Shown here piece after piece: positions 21,573-29,331 of a stretch of DNA of 33,697 nucleotides (its first letter is position 1; each line of letters begins with the position of its first letter). Source of the stretch: Actinomycetales bacterium. Lineage in GTDB: Bacteria; Actinomycetota; Actinomycetes; S36-B12. The position numbers and the translations under genes were made by a program. The stretch is from NCBI GenBank assembly GCA_018970025.1, contig JAGWXF010000028.1:1-33697 (forward strand), written 5' to 3'. Under the pieces are notes generated by a model, which saw nothing but the letters and a program-made list of their open reading frames with translations, was not told the origin of the DNA and did not search any database.

Positions 21573-22805
21573 ATGCCCAGGACCAGCGATGTCGTCGTCA
21601 TCGGGGGCGGCATCGTGGGCCTGGCCCTGGCCGATGCCTGGCTGGAGCGCCAGCCCGGCTCATCCGTCCTGCTCCTGGAGAAGGAGCCGGCCCTCGCAGC
21701 TCACGCGTCGGGCCGCAATAGCGGGGTCCTGCATGCCGGCTTCTACTACGCGCCCGACTCGCTGAAGGCCCGGCTCACCAGGCGGGGCAATCAGCTGCTC
21801 CGGGCGTTCTGCGCCGAGCGCGGCGTGCCGGTCCGCCAGACCGGGAAAGTCGTGGTGGCCCAGTCTCCCGAGGAGCTGCCGGCCCTGCATGAGCTGCTGC
21901 GCCGGGGCCAGGCCAACGGCGTCCCCCTGGAGCTGGTCGATGAGGCGGGCCTGCACGACCTGGAGCCGCTGGCTCGGACGGTCGAGCAGGCACTGTGGTC
22001 GCCCTCGACCGCGGTCGCGAGCCCGTCGGCCGTGGTCGAGGCGCTGGCCCAGCGAGTCCGTGACCGCGGCGGGGAGGTCGCCCTGGGCACCGCGGCCGTC
22101 AGCGCCGGTCCCGGCTGGGTGATCACCGATCGACTCGGCACGGTCTCCGCGGGGCATGTCATCAACGCCGCCGGGCTCTATGCCGACACGGTCGCGCACT
22201 GGTTCGGGGTCGGCACGGAATACCGGATGCTGCCCTTCAAGGGCCTGTACTGGTACGGCTCCTGGGAGCCGGGCCGGCTGCAGCGTCACGTGTATCCGGT
22301 GCCCGATCCGCGCAACCCCTTCCTTGGCGTCCATCTCACGGTGACGGTCGACGGCCGGGTCAAGATCGGGCCGACCGCCATCCCGGCCCTCTGGCGCGAG
22401 GACTACGGCGGCCTGGGTGGCTTCGATGCGGGGGAGACCTGGCAGGTGGCCCGCACCTTCCCGCGCTTCCTGCGCAGCGCCCATCATGACGTGCCCGGCC
22501 TGATCCGCACCGAGCTGCCGAAGTATGCCCGCCGTCATCTCGTGCGGCAGGCCGCTGGCCTGGTGCCGTCCGTGCGAGCAGAAGACTTCCGCATCAAGGG
22601 CCGGCCCGGGGTGCGGGCGCAGTTGCTGCACCTGCCGACGCGCCGACTGGAGATGGACTTCGTCGTGCGCCCGGGCGAGAGGTCGACGCACGTCATCAAT
22701 GCGGTGTCCCCGGCATGGACGAGTGCGCTGGCGGTCGCGGAGTACGTGATGCGCGAGTATGGCCTGGCCTCCTCCTCCGACGAGGCCGGGCCGGTCGGTG
22801 GATGA
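21573..22805 (+). CDS. lhgO: L-2-hydroxyglutarate oxidase/dehydrogenase (LhgO)
   Basis: A 410-residue FAD-dependent oxidoreductase of the DAO superfamily that oxidises L-2-hydroxyglutarate to 2-oxoglutarate. The N-terminal dinucleotide fold is DVVVIGGGIVGLALADAWL, followed by HASGRNSGVLHAGFYYAPDSLKA, the signature segment of LhgO. Other family features are FKGLYWYG, HVYPVPDP and FLGVHLTVTVDGRVKIGPTAIPA; the C-terminal FAD contact is HVINAVSPAWTSALAVAEYV. Length matches the family (about 400). Its likely job is removing a dead-end metabolite; a functional link to the preceding carboxylase operon is only positional. It ends 12 bases before the convergent gpgS. Confidence 0.92.
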   Translation: MPRTSDVVVIGGGIVGLALADAWLERQPGSSVLLLEKEPALAAHASGRNSGVLHAGFYYAPDSLKARLTRRGNQLLRAFCAERGVPVRQTGKVVVAQSPEELPALHELLRRGQANGVPLELVDEAGLHDLEPLARTVEQALWSPSTAVASPSAVVEALAQRVRDRGGEVALGTAAVSAGPGWVITDRLGTVSAGHVINAAGLYADTVAHWFGVGTEYRMLPFKGLYWYGSWEPGRLQRHVYPVPDPRNPFLGVHLTVTVDGRVKIGPTAIPALWREDYGGLGGFDAGETWQVARTFPRFLRSAHHDVPGLIRTELPKYARRHLVRQAAGLVPSVRAEDFRIKGRPGVRAQLLHLPTRRLEMDFVVRPGERSTHVINAVSPAWTSALAVAEYVMREYGLASSSDEAGPVGG

Positions 22806-22817
22806 GCGCGGCGGACG

Positions 22818-23675
22818 CTAGGACGCTCGGCTGGTCGTGCCTCGCACGCGGCGCAGCGCTGCCAGCGGTGGCCGGGTGACCTGCTCGCCGACCGGGTGAC
22901 CTGACCTGGCCAGGATCGCACGGAGGACCTGCTCGGCCTGCAGGCCGAGCAGGTCCAGATCCCGGTTGCGATGGATGCGGGTGCCGAGGTCCGTCTGCGC
23001 GATGGACTCGACCCCGGCCAGTGCCGCGATGTCGATCAGCAGGCCGACCTCGACGCCGTAGTCGACCTCGAACGGGACGGACTCGGCGATATCGCGCCGA
23101 ATCGCGTACTCGCCGGCCAGTGGCTGCCGGATATGGGCCAGGCGGGGGTGCAGCAGACGCAGTGCCGGCTTGGCGGCCAGCTCGGTGACACGTCCGCCGC
23201 CGGTCGCGTCGCCGTGCAGGGCGCGCTGGTAGGTCCCCTTCACCAGCGCGATGTCCGTCGACAGCAGCAGGGGAGCCACCAGGCGGGTCACGTAGGTCGT
23301 GTCGAAGGAGCCGAGGTCGGCATCCAGCCACACGATGATGTCGCCGGACGTCGCCTCGAGCGAGCGCCACAGCACGTCGCCCTTGCCCAGGACGGGGCCG
23401 AACTCGTCGAGCATGGCGCCCGCGGCGACCACGGTTGCGCCCTCGGCAGATGCAATGCCGGCCGTGTCGTCGGTGGAGTCGTGGTCCATCACCACGAGCT
23501 CGTCGACTAGGCCGAGCTCGTCCAGCAGGTGACCGCGCACCTGCTGGACGAGCGGCCCGATGGTTGCGTCCTCGTTGCGGGCGGGCAGGCAGACGGTGAT
23601 CGTGCGCCGGCCCTTGCGCTCCAGCAGGAGGTCCAGTGGCGGGTGCGCGGTCGGCACGGTCTGCAGCATGGGCAT
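22818..23675 (-). CDS. gpgS: Glucosyl-3-phosphoglycerate synthase (GT81)
   Basis: Transfers glucose from an NDP-glucose donor to 3-phosphoglycerate, the first step of glucosylglycerate and, in mycobacteria, methylglucose lipopolysaccharide synthesis. Motifs of the family are CLPARNEDATIGPLV, MDHDSTDDTAGIA, GKGDVLWRSLEAT, the metal motif DAD in VWLDADLGSFD, GGGRVTEL, QPLAGEYAIRRD, VDYGVEVGLLIDIAAL and TDLGTRIHRNRDL. The chosen ATG gives 285 residues, shorter than the mycobacterial enzyme (about 324) at the N-terminus. The frame is open to ATG 23750, which would add 25 Arg/Pro/Ala residues. No ribosome site is clear for either, so the start is uncertain. No phosphatase partner gene is adjacent. 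Confidence 0.9.
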   Translation of the reverse strand: MPMLQTVPTAHPPLDLLLERKGRRTITVCLPARNEDATIGPLVQQVRGHLLDELGLVDELVVMDHDSTDDTAGIASAEGATVVAAGAMLDEFGPVLGKGDVLWRSLEATSGDIIVWLDADLGSFDTTYVTRLVAPLLLSTDIALVKGTYQRALHGDATGGGRVTELAAKPALRLLHPRLAHIRQPLAGEYAIRRDIAESVPFEVDYGVEVGLLIDIAALAGVESIAQTDLGTRIHRNRDLDLLGLQAEQVLRAILARSGHPVGEQVTRPPLAALRRVRGTTSRAS

Positions 23676-23755
23676 AGTCAGGAAGGCTCTCACAGCATCC
23701 CTGGCGTCGGGCTGCCTTGGCCGAGCACAGTCTGGTCGTCGCCGCCGCATGGGTA

Positions 23756-23809
23756 GTCCGGGATCGGACGTCCGGGATCACGCGTCCGGGATCAGTCGCC
23801 CGATCCCGG
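23756..23809. repeat. Three 14-bp direct repeats plus hairpin at the 3' end of the NlpC/P60 gene
   Basis: GTCCGGGATC recurs at 23756, 23770 and 23784 with exact 14-bp period. The third copy starts an eight-base perfect stem: CCGGGATC (23786-23793) pairs with GATCCCGG (23802-23809). The array spans the stop codon (23778) of the minus-strand NlpC/P60 gene. The hairpin could slow or end transcription; the purpose of the repeats is unknown. Confidence 0.75.
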
Positions 23810-24527
23810 AGTAGTTGCGGGAGTACCAGGGTCCGCCGATGGAGCCCAGGGTCACCCCGCGACGCGGATTGGCCGCATGGACCATGCGGTGGTTGCCGAC
23901 GTAGATGCCGACGTGATGGGCACCGTGGCGGAAGTAGAAGACCAGGTCGCCAGGCTTGGCCGCCCTGAGCGGGATGTGCGCGAGCCGGTGGTACTGCGTC
24001 CTGGAGTAGTGCGGCAGCCAGGTTCCGGTCACCTTGCCCAGCACGTAGCGAACCAGGCCGGAGCAGTCGAAGGAGTTGGGCCCGGCACGGCCCGCGATGT
24101 AGCGATCGCCGAGCTTGGTACGAGCCAGCGCGACCACCGCTGCTCGCAGGCGCGACTCGTGCCGCTGGCGGGCGATCCGCCGCTGTTCGGCCGGATTCGG
24201 GATGGGTACCATGGCTGCCGGCAGGCTCGGATCGGCGGGCATGGCCTGCCCCATCGTCGCGATGGCATCCAGGGTGGTCTCGGGGGCACCGGAAGTTGAG
24301 GAATCGGCGGCCAAGGTCTCGGCGGCTAGGACTTCGGATGCAGGATCTGCCTGGAGTGCGGCATCAGGCGTGGGTGAGGCTCCAGGTGCGTCCGATACGT
24401 CCTCAGCGTGAGCTGGGCTGGCAGCGACGGCTCCTCCGGCGAGGAGCCCGGCGATCAGGGTGGCACCCGCGATGGCGCGGGAGGTTGTGGTGGTTCGGCG
24501 CTGGCGCCTGGGGGAAGCAGTGCGCAT
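23778..24527 (-). CDS. Secreted NlpC/P60 peptidoglycan endopeptidase
   Basis: A 249-residue cell-wall hydrolase. The signal peptide has a basic start (MRTASPRRQRR) and a hydrophobic core at about 18-36, with cleavage probably after AHA (about 39-41). An Ala/Pro/Ser-rich linker runs to about residue 110. The C-terminal NlpC/P60 domain (about 130-249) has the catalytic Cys155 in NSFDCSGLVRY, His205 in HHVGIYVGN and a third polar residue at His217 (MVHAAN). No LysM, SH3 or coiled-coil binding module is visible. Ribosome site GGAAGGGA precedes the ATG. Upstream are three 11-bp-phased GTNAC-like half-sites resembling MtrA boxes, consistent with control of cell-wall hydrolases by MtrA in actinobacteria. 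Confidence 0.92.
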   Translation of the reverse strand: MRTASPRRQRRTTTTSRAIAGATLIAGLLAGGAVAASPAHAEDVSDAPGASPTPDAALQADPASEVLAAETLAADSSTSGAPETTLDAIATMGQAMPADPSLPAAMVPIPNPAEQRRIARQRHESRLRAAVVALARTKLGDRYIAGRAGPNSFDCSGLVRYVLGKVTGTWLPHYSRTQYHRLAHIPLRAAKPGDLVFYFRHGAHHVGIYVGNHRMVHAANPRRGVTLGSIGGPWYSRNYSGIGRLIPDA

Positions 24528-24560
24528 GTCGATCCCTTCCGTTTGCGTGCAGATCGCTGG

Positions 24561-24597
24561 ACGCTAAGCGGTCAATGAAAGGTCACGGATCGGTAAC
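24561..24597 (-). promoter_or_regulatory. Promoter of the NlpC/P60 gene with three MtrA-like half-sites
   Basis: Read on the plus strand, GTCAA (24571), GTCAC (24582) and GTAAC (24593) repeat with exact 11-bp period, matching the GTAAY-N6-GTAAY layout reported for MtrA. On the minus strand a -10-like TAGCGT (24566-24561) gives a start near 24554 and a 27-nt leader that contains the ribosome site. The half-sites overlap the -35 region, so either repression or close activation is possible. Confidence 0.5.
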
Positions 24598-24643
24598 GAC
24601 CGCTGTTCGGACGGGCACCAGGGGCACCTGTGACATCACTCAT

Positions 24644-24736
24644 ACCCCCACCCCTCCCTGCCGAGCGGCCAGATGTTGCTGGATTTCAGGCCAAGAACCA
24701 GCAACAACCGGCCAGTCGCGGAAATGGGGGGAAATG
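24644..24736. repeat. Long imperfect intergenic palindrome, copy B
   Basis: Related to the repeat at 7511-7596 and in the same orientation. Here the inner stem is best preserved: GGCCAGATGTTGCTGG (24667-24682) against CCAGCAACAACCGGCC (24698-24713), 14 of 16 pairs, with a 15-base loop. Outer C-rich and G-rich arms flank it. It lies between the divergent NlpC/P60 and trpB2 genes, after the NlpC/P60 promoter. Confidence 0.78.
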
Positions 24737-24771
24737 GTCGCGGGGGGATGCGGCGGGTCGTAGTCTCAATC

Positions 24772-24798
24772 CCCCGGATACCCCGGATACCCCGGATC
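24772..24798. repeat. Three 9-bp tandem repeats upstream of trpB2
   Basis: CCCCGGATA occurs at 24772 and 24781, then CCCCGGATC at 24790, giving three head-to-tail 9-bp units that end 25 bases before the trpB2 ATG. No function is evident; they could shape the 5' untranslated region. Confidence 0.8.
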
Positions 24799-24823
24799 AG
24801 CCCGAGCTCAGTGAGGTGGATCG

Positions 24824-26197
24824 ATGGACGAGACCGTTCGCCAGCACAAGTACGTCCTGTCCGAGGACCAGATGCCGACCACCTGGTACAACATCATGGC
24901 CGACCTGCCCTCGCCGCCGCCCCCGCCGCTGCACCCCGGCCGGATGGATCCCGTCGGCCCTGAGGACCTCGCCCCCCTGTTCCCGATGGAGCTGATCCTG
25001 CAGGAGGTCAGCACCGACCGGTACATCGATATCCCCGGCGGCGTCCTCGACGTGTACCGCCAGTGGCGGCCATCGCCCCTGTTCCGGGCGCATCGACTCG
25101 AGCAGGCCCTCGGGACGCCGGCACGTATCTATTACAAGTACGAGGGCGTCTCGCCCGCGGGCTCCCATAAGCCGAACACCTCGGTGCCGCAGGCGTACTA
25201 CAACAAGAAAGAGGGCACCAAGAAGCTGACGACCGAGACGGGTGCCGGTCAGTGGGGCACGGCACTGTCCTTTGCCTGTGCCCTCTACGGCCTGGACTGC
25301 GAGGTCTGGCAGGTCGGGGCGTCGTACGACGCCAAGCCCTATCGCCGGCTGATGATCGAGGCCTTCGGGGCGAAGGTGCATCGCTCGCCCTCCGACCTCA
25401 CCCAGGTCGGGCGCCAGCTCGCCGAGGATCCGCGCAACTGGTCCGGCTCTCTGGGCATCGCGATCTCCGAGGCCGTCGAGGTGGCCGCCATGGACCCGAA
25501 CACCAGGTATGCCCTGGGGTCAGTGCTCAACCATGTGCTCCTGCACCAGACGATCATCGGCCAGGAGGCCCTGCTGCAGCTCGAGATGGCCGGCGACACC
25601 CCGACGCTGATCGTCGGCTGCACCGGTGGCGGCTCGAACTTCGCCGGGCTGTCCTTCCCCTTCATCCGGGAGAAGATCAACGGCAGGATGTCGCCGCGCA
25701 TCCTGGCTGCCGAGCCGGCCTCGTGCCCATCCCTCACCCGGGGCGTGTACGCCTATGACTTCGGCGACACGGCAGGCATGACGCCGCTGATGAAGATGCA
25801 CACCCTCGGGCACAACTTCATCCCCGATCCGATCCATGCCGGTGGCCTGCGCTACCACGGGATGGCGCCGATGATCTCGCACCTGTACGAGCTGGGCATG
25901 ATGGATGCCGAGGCCGTCCCGCAGACGGAGTGCTTCGCGGCCGCGATCCAGTTCGCACGCACGGAGGGCATCGTCCCGGCCCCGGAGCCAACCCACGCCA
26001 TCGCCCTGGCCATCCGCGAGGCGCTCAAGGCGAAGGAGACCGGCGAGGAGACCGTCATCCTGACCGCCTTGTGCGGCCATGGGCACTTCGACCTGGCGGC
26101 CTACGACCAGTACCTCCGTGGGGAGATGGTCGATGAGGAGTTCACCGACGCCCGGCTGGCCGAGGCGCTGTCGTCCATCCCGGAGCTCGCCGTCTAG
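24824..26197 (+). CDS. trpB2: TrpB2-type tryptophan synthase beta-like protein
   Basis: A 457-residue PLP enzyme of the TrpB2 branch, which condenses indole with serine or phosphoserine and often lacks a TrpA partner. It has the TrpB2 N-terminal extension (TTWYNIMADLPSPPPPPLHPG), GRPSPL-like QWRPSPLFRA, the PLP lysine Lys116 in GSHKPNTS, the catalytic-type Glu139 in TTETGAGQWG, the phosphate-binding GGGSNFAG and TALCGHGHFDLAAY near the end. Length fits TrpB2 (about 450) rather than TrpB1 (about 400). GAGGTGG before the ATG is the ribosome site. No trpA or other trp gene is adjacent, so it may salvage indole or support another route. Confidence 0.94.
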   Translation: MDETVRQHKYVLSEDQMPTTWYNIMADLPSPPPPPLHPGRMDPVGPEDLAPLFPMELILQEVSTDRYIDIPGGVLDVYRQWRPSPLFRAHRLEQALGTPARIYYKYEGVSPAGSHKPNTSVPQAYYNKKEGTKKLTTETGAGQWGTALSFACALYGLDCEVWQVGASYDAKPYRRLMIEAFGAKVHRSPSDLTQVGRQLAEDPRNWSGSLGIAISEAVEVAAMDPNTRYALGSVLNHVLLHQTIIGQEALLQLEMAGDTPTLIVGCTGGGSNFAGLSFPFIREKINGRMSPRILAAEPASCPSLTRGVYAYDFGDTAGMTPLMKMHTLGHNFIPDPIHAGGLRYHGMAPMISHLYELGMMDAEAVPQTECFAAAIQFARTEGIVPAPEPTHAIALAIREALKAKETGEETVILTALCGHGHFDLAAYDQYLRGEMVDEEFTDARLAEALSSIPELAV

Positions 26198-26239
26198 GGA
26201 TCGAATCGGCTGCGGGCACCGCCCGCGTCATCACCGCAG

Positions 26240-26276
26240 CGGGTGCCGCTCGGCCTTCGGGCCGCAGCGGCACCCG
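26240..26276 (+). terminator. Strong hairpin with UUCG tetraloop after trpB2
   Basis: CGGGTGCCGCT plus CGGCC (26240-26255), loop TTCG (26256-26259), GGCCG, one bulged C, then AGCGGCACCCG (26266-26276) form a 16-bp stem closed by a C(UUCG)G tetraloop. It is followed only by GTTAGGGTTT and not by a T-run. Its place between trpB2 and the next promoter supports termination. Confidence 0.75.
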
Positions 26277-26277
26277 T

Positions 26278-26283
26278 TAGGGT
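26278..26283 (+). promoter_or_regulatory. -10 element for a leaderless flippase transcript
   Basis: TAGGGT lies seven bases before GTG 26291, and there is no ribosome site between them. The element touches the end of the preceding terminator hairpin. This spacing is typical of leaderless actinobacterial mRNAs and supports GTG 26291 as the start codon. Confidence 0.5.
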
Positions 26284-26290
26284 TTGCGGC

Positions 26291-27526
26291 GTGGAGGAAC
26301 CGCGCAAGGCCCTGGCCAAGGGCCTGATCTTCGTGGGCGCGGCGACGATGATCGGCAACGGGGCCGCCTACATCCTGTCGATCGTCTCCGCCCGGGTGCT
26401 GACGCCCGAGGAGTTCGGCGCCCTCGGCGCCATGCTCGGCATCCTCATCATCGTCTCGACGCTGTCGCTTGGCCTGCAGGTGCTGACCGCCCGCCGGGTC
26501 GCGACCGCGGGCGCGGATCGCACTGCTGTCGAGGGCCAGGCCATCCGGATGTCCGTCGTCATCGGCGGCTCCATCATCGCCGTCGGCCTGGCCGCAGCGT
26601 GGCCCTTGGGCCTGGTCTTCAATATCCCGTACGCGGCCCTCGCCATGGGCCTTGCCTCCCTGGGCTTCGTGGTGCTCGGCACCGGCTCGATGGGCATCGC
26701 CCAGGGCCGTGAGGAGCACCTGCGATTCAGCTACGGCTTCATTGCCAATGGCGTGGGCCGTGCCGCGCTCGGCATCCTGTTCGTCCTGATCTTCCCGGGC
26801 ATCATCGGGGTGTCGGCCGGGATCCTGATCGGCTGCGCGCTCGGAGCGATCATCAGCTACCTGATGATCTGTCCGAGGGCGTGGAGCGGGCGGATCTTCG
26901 ACGGCGGAGCGGCGGAGTTCGGCCACATCGCCCACGCGATGATCGTGCTGTTCACGCTGACCAACGTCGACGTGCTGATGGCTCGCATCTTCCTCACCGA
27001 GACGCAGAGTGGTGAGTACTCCGTGGGCGTGCTCCTGGCGAAGATCGCCTTCTTCCTGCCCAATGCCATCATCATCGTGCTCTTCCCGAAGATGACGGCG
27101 GGCGATACCCGGCGGGCCGTCTACCTCGCCACGGGCATGACGGCGATCCTGGGGTTCGTCATCACGGCATTCAGCTTCCTGTTCGGCTCGCTGGTCATCA
27201 AGATCCTCGGCGGCGCGCAGTATGCCGACCTGGCGGGCGAGGCCTGGCTGTTCGCCCTGGAGGGCTCGGCCTTCGCTCTGGTGCAGGTGCTGCTCTACGC
27301 ACGGCTGGCCGCCCAGGATCGCCGCGCGGTGGCATCGGTATGGATCGCCCTGGTGGTGCTGGTCGGCACCGTTGCCCTATGGCGGCATGACTCGGTGGCC
27401 CAGATCGTGACCACCGTGGTGGCTGTCTCCTTGGTGCTGGCCATCCTCGGCCTGTTCCTGGACCGCCGCAACGGACTCAAGGCCGTCGGTGCCAGCGAGA
27501 TCGTCCCGATCGAGGCCGCGGAGTAG
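26291..27526 (+). CDS. Wzx-like oligosaccharide/lipid-linked glycan flippase
   Basis: A 411-residue polytopic membrane protein of the MATE/PST (polysaccharide transporter) superfamily with about 12 hydrophobic segments. N-terminal AKGLIFVGAATMIGNGAAYILSIVSARVLTPEEFGALGAM is typical of these flippases, split here by short loops. Further conserved-looking parts are FTLTNVDVLMARIFL and YSVGVLLAKIAFFLPNAIIIVLFPKM. It would move a lipid-linked sugar unit across the cytoplasmic membrane. The GTG start follows a leaderless-type -10; an upstream ATG at 26243 lies within the terminator hairpin and is rejected. The thermonuclease gene starts eight bases after its stop. A UDP-GlcNAc 2-epimerase gene downstream fits a glycan role, but no glycosyltransferase is adjacent. 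Confidence 0.85.
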   Translation: MEEPRKALAKGLIFVGAATMIGNGAAYILSIVSARVLTPEEFGALGAMLGILIIVSTLSLGLQVLTARRVATAGADRTAVEGQAIRMSVVIGGSIIAVGLAAAWPLGLVFNIPYAALAMGLASLGFVVLGTGSMGIAQGREEHLRFSYGFIANGVGRAALGILFVLIFPGIIGVSAGILIGCALGAIISYLMICPRAWSGRIFDGGAAEFGHIAHAMIVLFTLTNVDVLMARIFLTETQSGEYSVGVLLAKIAFFLPNAIIIVLFPKMTAGDTRRAVYLATGMTAILGFVITAFSFLFGSLVIKILGGAQYADLAGEAWLFALEGSAFALVQVLLYARLAAQDRRAVASVWIALVVLVGTVALWRHDSVAQIVTTVVAVSLVLAILGLFLDRRNGLKAVGASEIVPIEAAE

Positions 27527-27533
27527 CCGCCCC

Positions 27534-28118
27534 ATGCGGCTCGCTCGGGCTGGGGCCCTCGCCGGGACGCTCCTGATCGCGGCAATCGCGATGCTCGCCT
27601 GCACGAACCTCGGGCAGGGTGCCATGGATACGCCTGTGTCGGGGCCGAAGGGCCCGGTCGAGGAAGGCTGGAAGGTGAGCCGCGTGGTCGATGGTGACAC
27701 CATCCGCGTTCGCCGCGGTGGCCAGGAGCGAAAGGTCCGCCTGATCGGCATCGACAGCCCGGAGTCGGTCAAGCCGGACGCGCCCGTCGAGTGCTTCGGC
27801 CCGCAGGCAGCGCAGTTCGCCGACCGCCTGCTCGACGATCAGCAGGTCGTGCTGGAGTTCGATCCCTCGCAGGACGACACGGATCGCTATGGACGCACCC
27901 TGGCCTATGTGTGGCGTGCGGTTCCCGGCTCGGACCAGGACGCAACCTCCCCAGGGCAGCCGTCCTACGCCCTGTTCAACCTCGAGGCCATCCGTAGCGG
28001 ATTCGCGCGGGAGGCGACCTACGCCGGCGCGTACGCCTGGCAGCAGGAGTTCCGCCAGGCCGATGACGCAGCCAGGGCAGCCGGGGTCGGCATGTGGGGT
28101 GCCTGCGATGGCAGGTGA
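27534..28118 (+). CDS. Exported thermonuclease (SNase-fold) family protein
   Basis: A 194-residue protein with a staphylococcal-nuclease fold after an export signal (about 1-23, ALAGTLLIAAIAMLAC). The AMLAC sequence could be an atypical lipobox, giving a lipoprotein with Cys at the anchor; otherwise it is simply secreted. The SNase core begins at VSRVVDGDTIRVRRGG and shows RLIGIDSPE and DRYGRTLAYVW, which carry the equivalents of the catalytic Arg35, Glu43 and Arg87; the C-terminal ADDAARAAGVGMWG is also typical. ATG 27534 follows the flippase stop by seven bases. The next gene starts inside its 3' end. It would degrade extracellular nucleic acid. Confidence 0.9.
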   Translation: MRLARAGALAGTLLIAAIAMLACTNLGQGAMDTPVSGPKGPVEEGWKVSRVVDGDTIRVRRGGQERKVRLIGIDSPESVKPDAPVECFGPQAAQFADRLLDDQQVVLEFDPSQDDTDRYGRTLAYVWRAVPGSDQDATSPGQPSYALFNLEAIRSGFAREATYAGAYAWQQEFRQADDAARAAGVGMWGACDGR

Positions 28119-29331
28119 CCTGCCGGGTGGCCGCCGGCCCGTCGCCGGCTCGGACGATCGTCGAATCCACCTGAGCCCCCGAGCCTTGATCGCCGCAGGT
28201 GCCGCCGCGGTCGTCGTCCTGCTGATGGTCGGCCTGCTGGTCGGCATGGCGATCGGCCGGGCGAACGCGCCGGTGCCGACCAACGGGGTCATCGAACCCC
28301 CGGATGCGGTACCCCTGCCGGTCGTGGGGCCGACGGCGACTCCGCAGCCGGCCAACGCCCCGGGCGGAGCGGAGCCCGTGCCGGTCGATGACCAAGGGGC
28401 TGGGGCGACGCCGGCACTGCAGGACGAGACTGACCCGGTCACCCTGTTCACGTCGACTCCGGGCCTCGATGACACGGTGACCACCGCCGCGGGCTACGGA
28501 TTCCAGGACGCAGGCATCGATCGGCGAGCGTTCGCTGCGCTCCTGGCGCGCAAGTTCGGAGTCGACGGCACGCCGCGACGGACCGCGGCTGGCTCGTGGG
28601 TCGTTGCCGGCCAGGCATCCGAGCTACCCCGGGTCGAGGTGATGCCGGGTCCGATGGTCACCTGGCAGTTCATCGCTGCATCGACCGCGGTCCCATCGGG
28701 TGCCGTCGTATCGCCGGGGCCTTCCCCATCCGGCACGCCTTCGGCCGTGGACGAGGCCGATCGCGCCACGGCGCTGGCGCGCGCCTTCCTCGCCGATCTC
28801 GGCGTACCGGTCGACGACGTCGACTGGCAGGTCGAGGTAACCAGCGACGGGACGGTCGTGACCGGCTGGCAGGTCATCGCAGGTCAGCGGACGACGGTCG
28901 GCTGGAGAATGACGCTCGGCTCGCAGGGCCAGATGACCCAGGCCAGTGGCTTCGCCGCTAGCCCGGTGCAGATCGATGGCTACGAGGTGATCGGGGCTCG
29001 CTCTGCTGTCGATCGCTCCCAGCAGCCGCAATGGGCGGCTCTGGGCCCGACGCCGCTCACCCCGGCCGCGACTGCGGAAGTAGCGCCGACCGGGCCGGCT
29101 GGCTCCTTCGACGGCCGTCCGGTCGCGGGCCTGGCGGTGCGAACCGTGGTCGTGACGTCGGCCGACCTTGGCCTGGCCCAGTTCACCCAGCCCGACGGCG
29201 GCCTGCTGATCCTCCCGGCATACGTGCTGACCGGCGAGGACGGCAGCACCTGGTCGCTGGTGGCGGTATCGGATGCCTATGTCCGTGCGGTGCGACCGCT
29301 GCCGGCCTCGAGCGCCGCGACGACCCGATAG
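28108..29331 (+). CDS. Single-pass membrane protein with large extracytoplasmic region, unknown function
   Basis: I do not recognise a family. The 407-residue protein has a short cytoplasmic segment (about 1-28), one transmembrane helix (about 29-50, LIAAGAAAVVVLLMVGLLVGMAIG), a Pro/Ala/Gly-rich linker to about 115, and then a beta-rich extracytoplasmic part with two similar-looking stretches (GSWVVAGQASELPRVEV ... and DGTVVTGWQVIAGQRTTVGWRMTLGSQGQMTQASGF) plus a final LLILPAYVLTGEDGSTWSLVAV segment. The overall look is that of actinobacterial anchored wall-associated or regulatory proteins. The ATG overlaps the thermonuclease end by 11 bases. Its 3' end overlaps the convergent epimerase gene by 55 bases. 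Confidence 0.8.
   Translation: MAGDLPGGRRPVAGSDDRRIHLSPRALIAAGAAAVVVLLMVGLLVGMAIGRANAPVPTNGVIEPPDAVPLPVVGPTATPQPANAPGGAEPVPVDDQGAGATPALQDETDPVTLFTSTPGLDDTVTTAAGYGFQDAGIDRRAFAALLARKFGVDGTPRRTAAGSWVVAGQASELPRVEVMPGPMVTWQFIAASTAVPSGAVVSPGPSPSGTPSAVDEADRATALARAFLADLGVPVDDVDWQVEVTSDGTVVTGWQVIAGQRTTVGWRMTLGSQGQMTQASGFAASPVQIDGYEVIGARSAVDRSQQPQWAALGPTPLTPAATAEVAPTGPAGSFDGRPVAGLAVRTVVVTSADLGLAQFTQPDGGLLILPAYVLTGEDGSTWSLVAVSDAYVRAVRPLPASSAATTR

Noticed and set aside
23756..23797. CRISPR array
   Set aside because: The repeat unit is only 10 conserved bases with 4-base gaps, three copies, and overlaps a coding end. No array or cas gene is seen anywhere in the window.
24528..24640. c-di-AMP (ydaO-type) riboswitch upstream of the NlpC/P60 gene
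   Set aside because: Such riboswitches precede many actinobacterial wall hydrolase genes, but the conserved core sequences are not present and the inferred leader is only about 27 nt.
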